Source: Phaeodactylum tricornutum CCAP 1055/1 (taxonomy: Eukaryota > Bacillariophyta > Bacillariophyceae > Surirellales > Neidiaceae). From it: DNA of 64,000 nucleotides. Location of the stretch: NCBI RefSeq assembly GCF_000150955.2, contig NC_011670.1, positions 551,953 through 615,952 of the forward strand. Reading direction: 5' to 3'. Positions 30,336 to 41,742 of this stretch are shown piece by piece. The position numbers and the translations under genes are program-made. The stretch's first letter is position 1, and every line of letters begins with the position of its first letter. The notes below the pieces were generated by a model. That model worked only from the letters and a program-made list of their open reading frames with translations. It searched no databases and was not told the origin of the DNA.

Positions 30336-31256
30336 ATGATGAAAAGCATCGCCTTGTACGATTCTACGGCATATTGTATGCAAGACGGAGATTATGTCTT
30401 TGTCCACAGCGACGAAGAGGGCGACGGTCACGACGACAAGTCTTATGATTACTGCGACGATATAGAAGTCACTGTGCCTACAGACAATGTCTGTGTCTCA
30501 TTCCCCGACTTCCAAATCCTTCAAGATGAAATTTCTGATCATGTTGCGACGACTTCTTTCGATTTGGTCGACGAAACTGACGAAGGCATTGACAGCAACT
30601 TTTCATCGTCGGAGTATCCCATGCCTGATCTCGACTTCGTAGAAGACGATGACCTAGATGTGGCTTCTATTGAAGCGAGGGTTCAAGTCCTTTCCTTCGA
30701 CCAGTCAATGTTGGTTCCAAAGCTTTCCCCTAAGCCAGGGGAACGCTCTGAACGAAGCGAATCGTATTTGAAAACCACCCAGGCCGAATCTGGAGTGCAT
30801 ATAGATTCGACACGGCAAAAGGTAGATTGGATGTGCAGTCAGCTCCCCTTCAGAACTGAGATTCTCCCGGAAACCAGAAAAGGTGATGACGTACAAACAA
30901 AGTTGCTCTCTGACAAGAAGACCAACTTGGACCTGACCAACGCATCCATCGCTACCACAAACGCTGTTCGAAACCAACCCAGCCGTCTTTCGAATAAGAA
31001 GCGCCGAAAGCAGCTTAAAACCGCAAAAAAAATGGCAGCCAGCGTTGCGTCTCTCCAGCGAGTAGCCAAAATACCAGCTGATGCTATCACCGAAACCAAT
31101 CATACTCGTGGGCGTTCTGTGAAAAAACAGCACGCGCAGGCTTCTCCCACCAACCGACGATCCTCACAAAAAGTCGCCAACATAGCAGTTTCCTGCGCTA
31201 CCCACTCATTGGCGCTCTATCGTGAGCAAGTCACACTCCAATGCGGCAAGTCATAA
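30336..31256 (+). CDS. Hypothetical acidic/basic protein
   Basis: The protein has 306 residues, starting at two consecutive ATGs. The first 110 residues are acidic (for example HSDEEGDGHDDKSYDYCDD and DLDFVEDDDLDV). The last 110 are basic (NKKRRKQLKTAKKMAAS and RGRSVKKQHAQ). No domain is recognised. An intrinsically disordered, possibly nuclear, protein is likely, but this is inference. Its coding status rests on the length of the open frame and the compositional bias. Overlapping minus-strand frames are shadows. Confidence 0.5.
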   Translation: MMKSIALYDSTAYCMQDGDYVFVHSDEEGDGHDDKSYDYCDDIEVTVPTDNVCVSFPDFQILQDEISDHVATTSFDLVDETDEGIDSNFSSSEYPMPDLDFVEDDDLDVASIEARVQVLSFDQSMLVPKLSPKPGERSERSESYLKTTQAESGVHIDSTRQKVDWMCSQLPFRTEILPETRKGDDVQTKLLSDKKTNLDLTNASIATTNAVRNQPSRLSNKKRRKQLKTAKKMAASVASLQRVAKIPADAITETNHTRGRSVKKQHAQASPTNRRSSQKVANIAVSCATHSLALYREQVTLQCGKS

Positions 31257-32418
31257 ACGGACTTTTAATGCTTTTATTTGTGATATTCCGTGTTTCCATT
31301 TCAGTTTTCTCCCGTCGAAAAGACACAAAAACCAATCAACAAAAAACTCATTGATCTTCATACTTTGCTATTCGGAAACCCTATAAAAAAAAAGATGACT
31401 GTAATCTAATTTCATAACAAACCCAAAATATTAATGGATCGATGATCCCAAAGATCATTGATCCCGCTTTGTTGCGAACGCAAGGGATGGATGGAATATA
31501 CAACAGTGTTTTCCGGTAATGCTAGGCGAGAGAACGCATTCTCACTCCATTTTTCGGAACGCAAAAAGGCACGCCCGTGCGGAGTTGACAGTGACGTAAA
31601 ATTCGTTTCCTGACAGTGACATCACAAAAGTTCCAGCTGTCAACAGGAACTCCAAGATGTTCTTCAAATCCGGGTTAGGAGGTATTGGCGAGAGCTGCAT
31701 CTGGTACTATTCAGCGCCTTTGTATTTTCTCCTAATTTTTATAGATTAAAGTTGATAAAGCATCGATCTATTTCGAAATGAAAATAGAAGCGCGGAAGAG
31801 AGTGAAAATCTTCGTATGAGACATCCTTTTCGGACATTCAAATGTTCGAGGTGACAGAGATGTGAATTTTGCCACGCTCTGGGACGAATTCACTGTCAGG
31901 TGGGGCAGGGCTCGTCGCAAGATCTGGACACCACATCATGTTTGTAGCGTGCGATTGATGAGGTGGTCCCATTGAAGCACGGTACTGTTTTGACGCAGAT
32001 CTGTTCTTCTCCTGCTGGTGCGGTGTCGAGTAACGTTCTTTCCAACCTTGTGGTTTGGGTCGTTTGTGGCATATTATTTGTTGCGGAAATAAGGTGTGTC
32101 TGTGTAAGCTTGCATTTGTCCTACATTACTATTCTTGTTTCAAGCGGATAGCACAGGAAAGCGGAAATACAATCAAGCGTACCTGACTGTGAACTCATGG
32201 GATTCGACAAGTAAGTCCCGATTGATCTCCTGAAGGGATGGCGTTGGTGGAAGCTTAGTCCAAATCGTGCTTTCCCACTGCAGTGGCGAGGCGCAGGTAA
32301 TGAGGGACCTTCTTTCGATATAGGCTGCATGGTCTGGGTTTGAGGCAAACAAGAAATAACTCACCTTTGTTTTCATGTTACTTTCTTTGCCAGACGTTCT
32401 ACGGTTACCACGATTGCC
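31257..32418. other. Intergenic with promoter of PreP
   Basis: About 1.15 kb. TGACAGTGAC occurs twice near 31587 and 31612, CACTGTCAGG near 31891 and GACTGTGAAC near 32187. No gene is supported. Confidence 0.4.
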
Positions 32419-35400
32419 ATGTGGGCATTTTGTGCGTGGGGAGTTCGTCGTGGCTCTGTCGCAGCCTTTTCCGTGGCTGCGTCTCGCAATGCAGCGGTGA
32501 CGGCAAAAGCATCGACTATTGTCCGGGGCGGATGGGCCCCGCGTACGTTCCTTCCGTCTACAAAAGTCGGTACGCTCCTGCGACAGAGTACGACTGCGGC
32601 TGCAGCTACAGTCGTAACAAGCAAGGAAGATTTACTCAAGGCGCTAGAAGTCACGCATCCAGCCTACGATGTTGTTGAAAAAGATGTGGTGGATGAGTAC
32701 GGTGCTTACTGCACGTTGTATCGTCATAAAAAATCGGGCGCGGAGCTCTTGTCGGTGGCAGTTGACGACGATAATAAAGTGTTCGGCATTACCTTTCGAA
32801 CACCGCCGGAAGATTCGACCGGTGTCCCGCACATTTTAGAACATTCCGTCTTGTGTGGCTCTCGAAAGTACAAGACCAAGGATCCTTTTGTCCAGCTGCT
32901 TCAGGGGTCGCTTCAAACATTCCTGAACGCCTTTACGTATCCTGATCGCACTTGCTATGTGGTGGCATCCCAAAATACCAAAGATTTCTATAATCTGATC
33001 AACGTCTATGCGGATGCTGTGTACCATCCTAGAGCAATCGATGATCCAAACGTTCACGCTCAGGAAGGATGGCATTTGGAACTTGAGGACAAGGCTGGAC
33101 CATTAACATACAAGGGTGTGGTGTACAACGAAATGAAAGGTGTTTACTCATCGCCAGATTCCCGTCTTATGCGAGCATCCCAGCGATCCATCTTTCCAGA
33201 CAACACCTATGGTGTGGACAGTGGTGGCGATCCTCGCGTCATTCCCGAACTCAGCTATGAGCAATTCCGCGAGTTTCATCGTAAATTCTACTCACCGTCC
33301 AACTCCCGTATTTACTTTTCTGTACGTTGCCCACGTTTATCTATAATACGCCGAAAGTGCCTTTCAAGTGATGTTCTCATTCGCTTCTTTTTCCTTTTGC
33401 ATGCAACTAGGGAGACGATGATGTGTACCAACGCTTGGAATTGATGGATGAGTACCTTCAGGAATTCGATATGCTGCCGGATGCAAAAGAAAAGTCCCAG
33501 ATACAGTGGCAGTCCAAAACGTACATGGAGCCTAAGAAAGAATTTGAAACGTATCCTGCTGGTGCGGACCAGCCTGAGACTCACTTATTAACCGTAAACT
33601 GGCTTTTGAACGACAAGCCCATGACTTCTTTCGAAGAATTGACGCTCGGGGTACTTGATCATTTACTTATGGGTACCACATCTTCCAAATTACGCAAGAC
33701 TTTGATGGAAAGCGGTCTCGGTGAAGCCATTACCGGTGGAGGTTTGTCGGATGAGCTTTTGCAGGCCACTTTTTCCGTAGGTCTGAAGGGAGTGCAAGGT
33801 GAAAAGACGGGAGAAGTTGAAAAACTCATTGTAGATACCTTGACTGGGATTGCAAAGGACGGCTTTGACGAAGACGACATCGCATCGAGTCTGAACACTA
33901 TTGAGTTCCAAATGCGTGAGTTTAACACTGGATCTTTTCCCAAAGGGCTCAGTTTCATGCTCGGATCAATGAGCAAGTGGTTGTACGACAATTCTCCTAC
34001 TGAGGCCCTCAAGTTCGAACGCCCTCTGGCGGAACTTAAGGAGAGAATTGCCGATTCAGGATCGAAAATCTTCCAGGACATGATCCAATCATACCTGGTG
34101 GAAAATACTCATCGTACCACGGTGGAATTGGCCCCATCCAAAACGCTGGAAGAAGAAATTCTCAAAGAGGAACGCGACCGCTTGGAAGAAATTAAATCAA
34201 AGCTATCGCAAGAGGATCTTGATGAAATTATCCACAAGACGGAAGAGCTGAAGAGGCTCCAATCATCAGAAGACTCTGTAGAAGCGCGAGCGACCATCCC
34301 AAGCCTTGAACTATCTGACTTGAAACGAGAGACAACCGAATATCCTATTTCTGTTACGCAAAACGAGAGCAAATCGGGGGTCACCGTTGTTCGTCATGAA
34401 CTCGGCTCGACCAGTGGTATTGCTTACGTTTCAACCGCTATTGATATCTCGGGTGTATCTGTGGAAGACATTCCGCTGCTCCCGATATTTACGAAAATGA
34501 TGACCCAAACTGGTGCGGGTGAATACGACTCCGTGGCTTTGTCGCGTCGTATCGGTACCCATACAGGCGGTGTTGGAGTCAGTCTTCTGACAACTGCAGT
34601 ACACCCAGAGGGATCAGACGAAAGTGTAACTGGAGACGGCGAGCACATGATTACGAAGATGTTGATACAAGGGAAAGCGACCAGCGAAAAGGTGGATGAG
34701 CTCTTTTCCATCATGAATCTTATCTTGACGGATTCGAAGTTGGATTCTCAGAAAAAGGTTATTGAGATGCTGAAGGAATCTCGTTCTCGATTGGAGTCTA
34801 GCGTCCAAGGAGCTGGTCATGCCGTGTCGAATACCCGAATGAAGGCCCGTTATCGTGTTGGCGGATACATTGATGAAATTACGTCAGGGATTTCTTACTT
34901 GCAAACCGTGAAGGAGCTAGTCAAGCAGGCTGAAGAGGATTGGCCTTCGCTATTGAGACGTTTCGAGAAAATCAGGAGCACCATTCTTGAGAAGTCAACG
35001 TGTCGCAGCGGCATGGTTTTGGACATCACGGCAGACGAAAAGGTTTTCGGAGACATTCAGCCAAGTGTAGAACAGTTTTTGACAGAGCTCCCGGGGGATG
35101 CCAATGGTGAAAAGCTGCAGAACTTTTACAAGGAAATTCATCCGTGGGTTCCCCATGCGAAGAATATGATGGCTGAGTTCGCCCCTGTCAAGGACGAAGG
35201 TTTTGTCGTGCCCACCCAAGTAAGCTATGTTGGCAAGTCTGGTTTGTTGTACGACGAGGGAGAGCACATTCCAGGTTCGGCTGCAGTTGTGGCCCGATAT
35301 TTAAGAACGGGCTACCTCTGGGACCATGTTAGAGTGATGGGAGGTGCCTATGGAGGCTTTTGTACTTTTTCCCCATTTTCGGGATACTTTTCGTTTCTCA

Positions 35401-35783
35401 GCTATCGCGATCCAAATCTGGACAAGACGATTGATGTGTACGACGCAGCTGCTGACGCTTTGATAGCGGCTGCTGATGCGCTCGAGAATAATCCAGAGGC
35501 CCTTGCGACAGCCATCATTGGTACAATCGGAGACATGGACGGTGCGCTGAGTCCTGATCAGAAAGGTGCTGCTGCTATGCAAAGGTGGCTCATCAATGAG
35601 AGTTCCGAATATCGCCAAAAGTATCGCGACGAAGTCCTGAATACGAAAGCGAGCGATTTTCGCGAGTTTGCTGAGCGCCTCAAGGGACTGAAATTGCCCT
35701 CTGTCGCTGTTGTCAGTTCCAAGGGAGCGTTCGAAACTGCGGCGAAGGCTGGAAAGGTATTAGAACTCACGGACGTTTACTAG
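32419..35783 (+). CDS. Presequence protease (PreP, peptidase M16C)
   Basis: Two exons are inferred: 32419-33321 and 33411-35783, joined over an 89-nt phase-0 intron (GTACGT...CTAG). This gives about 1091 residues, the usual length for PreP. The splice joins NSRIYFS to GDDDVYQRLELMDEYL, which matches the continuous PreP pattern 'NxRIxFYGDDDP'. The inverted zinc site HILEH is at residues 138-142 (metal ligands His138 and His142, catalytic Glu141), with the third ligand expected in YNEMKGVYSSPD. PreP degrades cleaved targeting peptides in mitochondria and plastids. The N terminus (residues 1-65) is rich in Ala, Arg, Ser and Thr without acidic residues, so it is likely a mitochondrial presequence. 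Confidence 0.92.
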
Positions 35784-36516
35784 CTTTAAGTGACAAGTAG
35801 TAATGTTGAAAATGATCTCACTGTCAACAGAATTGCTAAAGCGTGTTAGACAAGTCAAGCAAAGCATCAGAAACTGTCGCAGTTGATGTTCTCTTTTGCT
35901 AGCTGTTTTACGGTTAAATTGCCATGGCTGCTTAACAGTAAGATGGACCTACCAGAAAAAAGTGAGTGCCAAGGTTGTCTTGCCGTTGAGGGCTTTCAGT
36001 ATATACATTTACTTATCGTCCTCAAACAAGAAATTTCCTATCTAACCGTTAACTCCTTACGCGCGGAAAATCCTGTCAGGCATTTTCGGACATTTATAAC
36101 TGTCAAAATACGGGTTTCTTGCAGAGAACAAACTGTTATTCAGCTGTTGGGCTCCGCCGCCTCTCTTTTTCTCTAGAGGAATGTTGTCCATGCATATTTT
36201 TCAATAAGAGCGTGCCTGTACGTAGAATATATACCAAGACTTACACGACAATGCTCGCCTGCAAGCCAAGGTGGCCTAACAAACTCAGCAAGTCAGGCGC
36301 TTCAAAAACACCTCCGCATCAAACTTTAACGCTGGGTGACTACTCAAACAGGTCAACCGTGTTCTTGTGTTGGCAGCTGGGAAGACTCCCACTTGAGGTG
36401 TCTAACCTTTTGTTCCATGACAACCAATATCATCGACCTTCCTAGAGAACCAGACTTCGAAGAGGCACCTGATTGCCGAAAGTTGGCGTCCGAGGGGGAC
36501 CTCACCACAGGTGACG
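35784..36516. other. Intergenic
   Basis: About 730 bp between PreP and the RRM gene; it holds the 3' flank of one and the promoter of the other. CTCACTGTCAAC lies near 35818. Small ORFs are not convincing. Confidence 0.35.
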
Positions 36517-38220
36517 ATGGACAACAGCGACGGAAAATACCTACTTGGTCAGGATCAGATGCAGCAGCACTACCTACAATACATGCAAAGCTATGGATAT
36601 GCATTTCATATGGGGCAACACTGGGGACAGCAGGGGTATGACGGAATGTACCACTCAGTATATCATCAAGGGTAAGTCTATTCATCACGTTTCGAGTAGG
36701 TACCGTCCCGTTCTCAACTTGCGCTAGGCCTGAGGTGCGCGTCGTGTCAAACAGACGAAAAACGGCCCACAGGTTCCGGATTCCTGAAGCTGATGGATGC
36801 TGCTTTAAATTTTTCGTGCTCTCAACGCAACGAGGGAAAAGACTCGTCTTTGCCGTGGAACTTTCTCGCACGTAGAACTGCTACTGTACCCCATGTAGAA
36901 GGTTTTGCGCGGAACAGCCTATGTGACGCGTGACAACTCCTTCCAAGACTAATAGAAAGGCCCGACTGACGACGCTGGCGAGTGAAAGGCGTGCCAAGCG
37001 TGTGAGATCCTCTGTTGAACAAGGCGGTCCGTGTGTGTGGACTGGTGGACCTCCCATACTTCTCTCCCATTCAGCTATCGTCGGGCTCACGGGCATTGTG
37101 CTGTTTTTTGCTTTGCTGCAGATATCAGTATCCTTTGCAACCTATGGAAGGCGTTCCGTTGCCGCCTGGAATACCAGGGCTTGGAGGATCGACGGATCCA
37201 CTTGAAGCCGTTCTCGGACCTTTTCCCTGCGCGCGGCTCCGGAACCTCCCATATGATGCCGCTCTGGAAGACATCTTGATTCTTTTTCAAGGGCTCGTGG
37301 TGATCGATGTTGTTATTTCTTCCCAGGGGGATGCGTTCGTTATTTTCGCCAACCCCATGGATTTCCAGATGGCATTGCAACGGTAAGGAAATGAAACGAA
37401 ATGGATTTGTAAAAGTCGTGTCAAAATTGCCAAAAAGAATTGTCGGCTTAACGCGTCACTCTTTTGCATGTTGCCAGAAGCGACCGCCAGACGATTGGTC
37501 GTCGGTTTGTTGAGATCGTGGCAGCGACTCGCTCGGAGTACTATGATGCCATTGCAAAGGTAAAAGCCGCATTTGTTGTGAAACTATTGAAGACCGAGTG
37601 CTGGATAGCGTCTGGCACTCATTTCTTTCTCTTTTTAGCAACATTTACAGGAGCAGGAAGGCCGAACTCATCTCTCCTCTAACGCGTCTCGGGTTTCAGG
37701 AGAGGATATTCTAGGGGATGATCAGAAGTCTGCAGGGGAATCGGCGTCAGCCATGGCGTCTTTATGGGGCGGATCGCAAGGAGGGATGAATTCACTCCCC
37801 CCGCAGGGTGGGTACGGAGAAGGAATGCAGCATCATGGACTACTTGGAATGGGACCGCGATTGACGGGAATGAGTCGGCAAGGCGGAATTCATACCCCTC
37901 TGCAGAAGCGTACTGGAGGAGGTATTCAGGTTGGAGAACACACGGGCTTTCTACGCGTTAGAGGTCTTCCCTTTAGCGCCACCAGAGACGACATATTTAA
38001 GTTCTTTTTGGGATACAATCCCACGCAGGAGAGCGTCGTTCTGACCTACCGCAATGATGGAAGAGCTACTGGAGAGGCGTACATTGGTTTTGCGACAGCG
38101 GACGACTCGAAACGCGCAATGGAATTGCACCGTCGGGTGATGGGTTCCCGGTATGTTGAGTTGTTTATCAGTAATAAGGACGAACATGGTCGTGCTTTGG
38201 CTCGCTTTGGAGGCCGCTAA
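36517..38220 (+). CDS. Two-RRM RNA-binding protein, hnRNP H/F-like
   Basis: Four exons are inferred: 36517-36671, 37122-37382, 37478-37559 and 37639-38220 (the last may start at 37651). The exon lengths sum to a multiple of three and give 359 residues. Exon 1 encodes a Gln/Tyr/Gly-rich prion-like segment. RRM1 spans exons 2-3: CARLRNLPYDAALEDILILF, then DAFVIFANPMDF and GRRFVEIVAAT. RRM2 is in exon 4: FLRVRGLPFSATRDDIFKFF, GEAYIGFATADDSKRAMEL and SRYVELFISN. The 'RGLPF/RNLPY' RNP2 and 'RYVE(L/I)' ends are those of the quasi-RRM group (hnRNP H/F, GRSF1, ESRP), which bind G-rich RNA and affect splicing. A Gly-rich linker joins the two domains. Confidence 0.82.
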
Positions 38221-38531
38221 AGCAGGTTATGAACGGACTGGCTCATGAGGTGGGATGATTTTGATACTACTCTTGTGGATTGTGACAGGGATTCAAGTGA
38301 AATGTATGTGGCTCGTCAATGCAATGATATCCTTGGCGGAATCTTTGACATTGGCTATATATCTGATCAGGTCATTTTGATAAGGCTAGACCCTTAATAC
38401 CTCTTTACTACAGTAGAAAAACCAACCCTTTCCCTTCTTTGGCTGTAAACTGGTTTTGCCGTTGACTTGTCATACATTTCTCTAAAGAGAGGAGCACGTC
38501 GAAAAAGGTACAAATACGACGTTCACCGCAT

Positions 38532-38873
38532 TTACACACCTAGCACAACCCTAACAAGTATAACTCCCATGGTAACTCCCACGCCAGCAAGCATATACGA
38601 CCCAAGACTCGAGCCTATGGATTGCTGGTTATGCTGACTTGGCTCAAAAGGCATCGGGGATCGAGTCGTTGGTTCCGATAATGGAGCCGGGACATTATGG
38701 TCAGTTGGTGCGGATTGAGCGACCGGAAGGCGCTTATTCGTTTTCAATTTTCGAGGGTCGCGAACAATTGTTCGGCCTGCTTGTTTTGAAAAAGCAGCAA
38801 TGGACCGTCGGTACATATCGTGTTGAGAAAAATCTATGAAAGCGTTCGGTCTCGTGAGATGGAAACTCGCCAT
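38532..38873 (-). CDS. Small hypothetical tail-anchored protein
   Basis: The 113-residue reading starts at ATG 38873. The frame is open for 16 more codons upstream but begins there with TTG, so an upstream exon cannot be excluded. The first 60 residues are basic and polar. The last 22 (SYMLAGVGVTMGVILVRVVL) form one transmembrane helix at the very C terminus, as in tail-anchored proteins. No family is recognised. The coding call is weak because of the short length. Confidence 0.4.
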   Translation of the reverse strand: MASFHLTRPNAFIDFSQHDMYRRSIAAFSKQAGRTIVRDPRKLKTNKRLPVAQSAPTDHNVPAPLSEPTTRSPMPFEPSQHNQQSIGSSLGSYMLAGVGVTMGVILVRVVLGV

Positions 38874-39601
38874 AAGAAAGACAACCTCGGTTCTATACTG
38901 AAAGTCATACCTTGCGAGCAATCAGTAAGCTAGTCGTCTAGAGGTAAGAAATGTCAGGACACATTTGCAGGCCCGTCTGGCCCCTTGCTGCAAAAGAAGA
39001 TGCTGACAGTGATTGAAAAGGCAATCACTGCGAAACACACCGTTGAGATGGAAGAAGAATAAGATGATGGGTGGATCAAACGCCTTCCATGCGCACATCT
39101 CTCGGTTCTAAAGGGAAGCTTACTTACGCCAGCTAGGTAGATAGATCTACCGGTATGTGCCTTGCATACGTTGTTACAATTAAATGTAGCTGTAAGGAAC
39201 GACATTGCCGGTAGATAGCCGGACGGCCATTTACTATTCGGCGCCTGATCTTTTTTTATTAGCCGCGGCGAGCATGACTGAGACGTTCGCAATGCTAAAA
39301 TAGAATGCTTAGGTAGTAATTGTTATAATTCAGAATTAACACTACTTTTTTCTCCAGCAATTCTCAAAACAACGGATAGAGGCCCATTCCTTGACAAAGA
39401 AATGCCTAATTCTCGAAGTCCGGAGCTCTAGGTGGTCTAACTGTGATGTTGTTGAACGAAATGATCCGAGAGTACGCAGAATTACCGCGCAAGTTCACTT
39501 TTACTGTAAGTGTAAGTCGCTGTAAGGAGGCTATGGGTTTTTACCGCTCAAAATATCGCAACTGGCTTTGTAGCTAGAGGTAGCTAGCGACTTCACAAAA
39601 T
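38874..39601. other. Intergenic
   Basis: About 730 bp. It contains CTGACAGTGATTG near 39004 and TTTACTGTAAGTGTAAG near 39501. No gene was seen. Confidence 0.3.
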
Positions 39602-40852
39602 TTACAAATCGTCCTCTTTTTCCAGTTTCAAAACGAATGAGAGGTAATTCACGTGCCTTGCCGTACTAGGAAGACTTTCGCGATCGACTAAAACGTCGTC
39701 TATCCATGGATATAGACGCATGGTCCGGACAGAAGTACGTTGCTGCGGGTCGTAGTGCGTCGCGCCACGTATAAGACGTGCAACTTCAGGCGGAAGGTCG
39801 GAGCTTCGACGATAACGGACAGTCCGTTGGGCCGTATCTTTGTCCTTCTTTCTCCGCACACAACGAAAAAGTAAGGCCAGTGGGTGATTGCTCAAGGAAA
39901 TCAATTGATTGACGTCCTCGTCAGGAGGCGCTCCGGTTAGCATGTACTTGATCGTGTTACCCAGGGAATAAGCGTCTGCAAGAAGTCCGTAGAACGAAAC
40001 ATGATCCGATAGGGTTTTCGTCACATCTACGTCCGGATTTGAGTGATAAGAAAGCTTGTACTGACGTATATCCTTGGTTATTTCTGGGGCGGCATACTTT
40101 CTATTTCCCAACGAGCTCATTTGTCGCGAAAATAGTCTTGATAAGGATTTGTTCAAATTTGATCCATTGGAAGATGCACTTCCTGCTGAGCGAGTTGAAG
40201 CGTCCATGTCAAGCTTTGCAATTCTAGGAGGGGGCTTTCTCATATCATCCGGCGTCAATGCCCTAGCAAACCCAAAATCAATAAGAGTGACTCGCCATTT
40301 CTTCAAAAGATATTCCCAGTCCGTATTATGCGTTTGTCCTTCATTGTCCCAAATTTTGTCTTCGCGCTTCGATGCAACAGATACGACGACATTGTCCGGC
40401 TTAATATCTCTATGGAGTACTGCCCGCGAATGGCAGTATGTAACGGCGTCCACGATTTGAGCAGCTACTACTCGGGCAAAATTGAAACTCAAAGCGCCGC
40501 CAGTTTCAAGCAAGTTTTGTAAAGTTGGACCCTTAGAGTAGCTGAGTGCCATGACAGCTGCACATGTATGATCTGTGCGGGGAGGCTCCCAATAATCCAG
40601 TAGACGCATTATATTGGGGTGGTCAAGCTCCTTCAAAATGTCAATTTCCCTGTGAGCGTATCCTCTTTCTTGCTTAGTTACGTTTTCGGAGCCGACAACT
40701 TTAATGGCGACCTCATCGTCTTGATTGCTACCGCTCTCGTTTTGCTTCTTCTTCCGGGCAAGGACAACGGAGCCGAATCCTCCCTTTCCGAGAGGCTTTA
40801 TCGGAGCATATGTGCGAACAACTTCAGCGGGCCAATGTGCCGGAGCTTCCAT
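39602..40852 (-). CDS. Serine/threonine protein kinase
   Basis: The protein has 416 residues and is nearly all kinase domain. Motifs: Gly-rich loop GKGGFG at 22-27, catalytic Lys51 in VAIKVV, helix C Glu69 in HREIDIL, HRDIKPDN with HRD at 147-149, DFG at 192-194 (DFGFA), and APEI after a long serine-rich activation loop (about 205-245). All residues needed for catalysis are present, so it should be active. HRDIKPDN indicates Ser/Thr specificity. Two insertions, before DFG (about 158-182) and after it, set it apart from the main groups. I do not assign a subfamily. No targeting or other domain was seen. Confidence 0.88.
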   Translation of the reverse strand: MEAPAHWPAEVVRTYAPIKPLGKGGFGSVVLARKKKQNESGSNQDDEVAIKVVGSENVTKQERGYAHREIDILKELDHPNIMRLLDYWEPPRTDHTCAAVMALSYSKGPTLQNLLETGGALSFNFARVVAAQIVDAVTYCHSRAVLHRDIKPDNVVVSVASKREDKIWDNEGQTHNTDWEYLLKKWRVTLIDFGFARALTPDDMRKPPPRIAKLDMDASTRSAGSASSNGSNLNKSLSRLFSRQMSSLGNRKYAAPEITKDIRQYKLSYHSNPDVDVTKTLSDHVSFYGLLADAYSLGNTIKYMLTGAPPDEDVNQLISLSNHPLALLFRCVRRKKDKDTAQRTVRYRRSSDLPPEVARLIRGATHYDPQQRTSVRTMRLYPWIDDVLVDRESLPSTARHVNYLSFVLKLEKEDDL

Positions 40853-41742
40853 AACAGCCTTCTTGAGTCACCCAGTAGATAATTTATTCCTTGGTGATTC
40901 CTTTGAGCGCTATTCAGGCTGATGATGCGACGTCAAGACTCACAGGCAAACACATTAAGGACTAATATATGATTTCCTTGCTAAAAAAGACAGCGGATGA
41001 TTATAATGGTGTCATTTTCTTGGTGGAGGAACGGACGGATTCACTCACGCAGGTGATAAGAGGAACGTTGATCGGACCCTGAAGATGAAACTGCACCAAT
41101 GAGAAAATTCGCTATTTGGGATGAGCACGGGTGAAAATTACACTATTTGGGAAAATTGATTTGGTTCTAAGTATCTTTATTTCACGAATTCACCGTCCGT
41201 CATTCTTTTCGCAGAGGCCTCCTAAATATATTATACCACTATTGTATTGGAGCTCTGCGATTAAAGCAGAAAGAGTAGCTTGGGAGAGGATTGAGTTTTT
41301 GAAGTTTCAACTGCCGTAAGCAATCATGAAGATTAATCAGTGCATATGGATTGACAGCGAATTAAAAAGCTTAGTTGAAAAGCTATTTCCCGCGAAAATT
41401 GCTTTTTTTCCCATTTTTTTCCAAATAGTGTAATTTTCACTCCTGCTAATCCCGAAGAGTGAATCACACTTTCTTCTCTCGCTACGGCGAAGAGAATATC
41501 CTTAGTGGTTACTGTTAATAGTAAGCGACCAGAGGGATTCGGAGGTTTCTGTGTTCGTCTTTCCACTGTCAGCAAACAAAAAACGTTATGACAGTGATAC
41601 AATTGACAATGGAGTCGAATTTGATCTCCGACTAGTCTGACTGTGGAGTTTTTCCGCTACGGAATAACGTTACTGCTTTAGAGCTACGGATTCATAAGTG
41701 CGCATATCAGAGACGCTAGCCGATCATTTTGACATCGGCATA
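40853..41742. other. Intergenic containing a MITE-like element
   Basis: About 890 bp. Positions 41118-41453 are a short inverted-repeat element, described separately. GACAGTGATA lies near 41591. No gene was recognised. Confidence 0.45.
41118..41453. mobile_element. MITE-like element with about 38-bp imperfect terminal inverted repeats
   Basis: The left end (41118-41156) reads GGGATGAGCACGGGTG, then AAAATTACACTATTTGGG. The right end (about 41416-41453), read on the other strand, is the same with three or four changes. The interior of about 260 bp has no ORF of note. A third copy of the same terminal sequence lies at 18805-18845. No target-site duplication could be fixed. The size and layout fit a non-autonomous DNA transposon. 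Confidence 0.65.
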
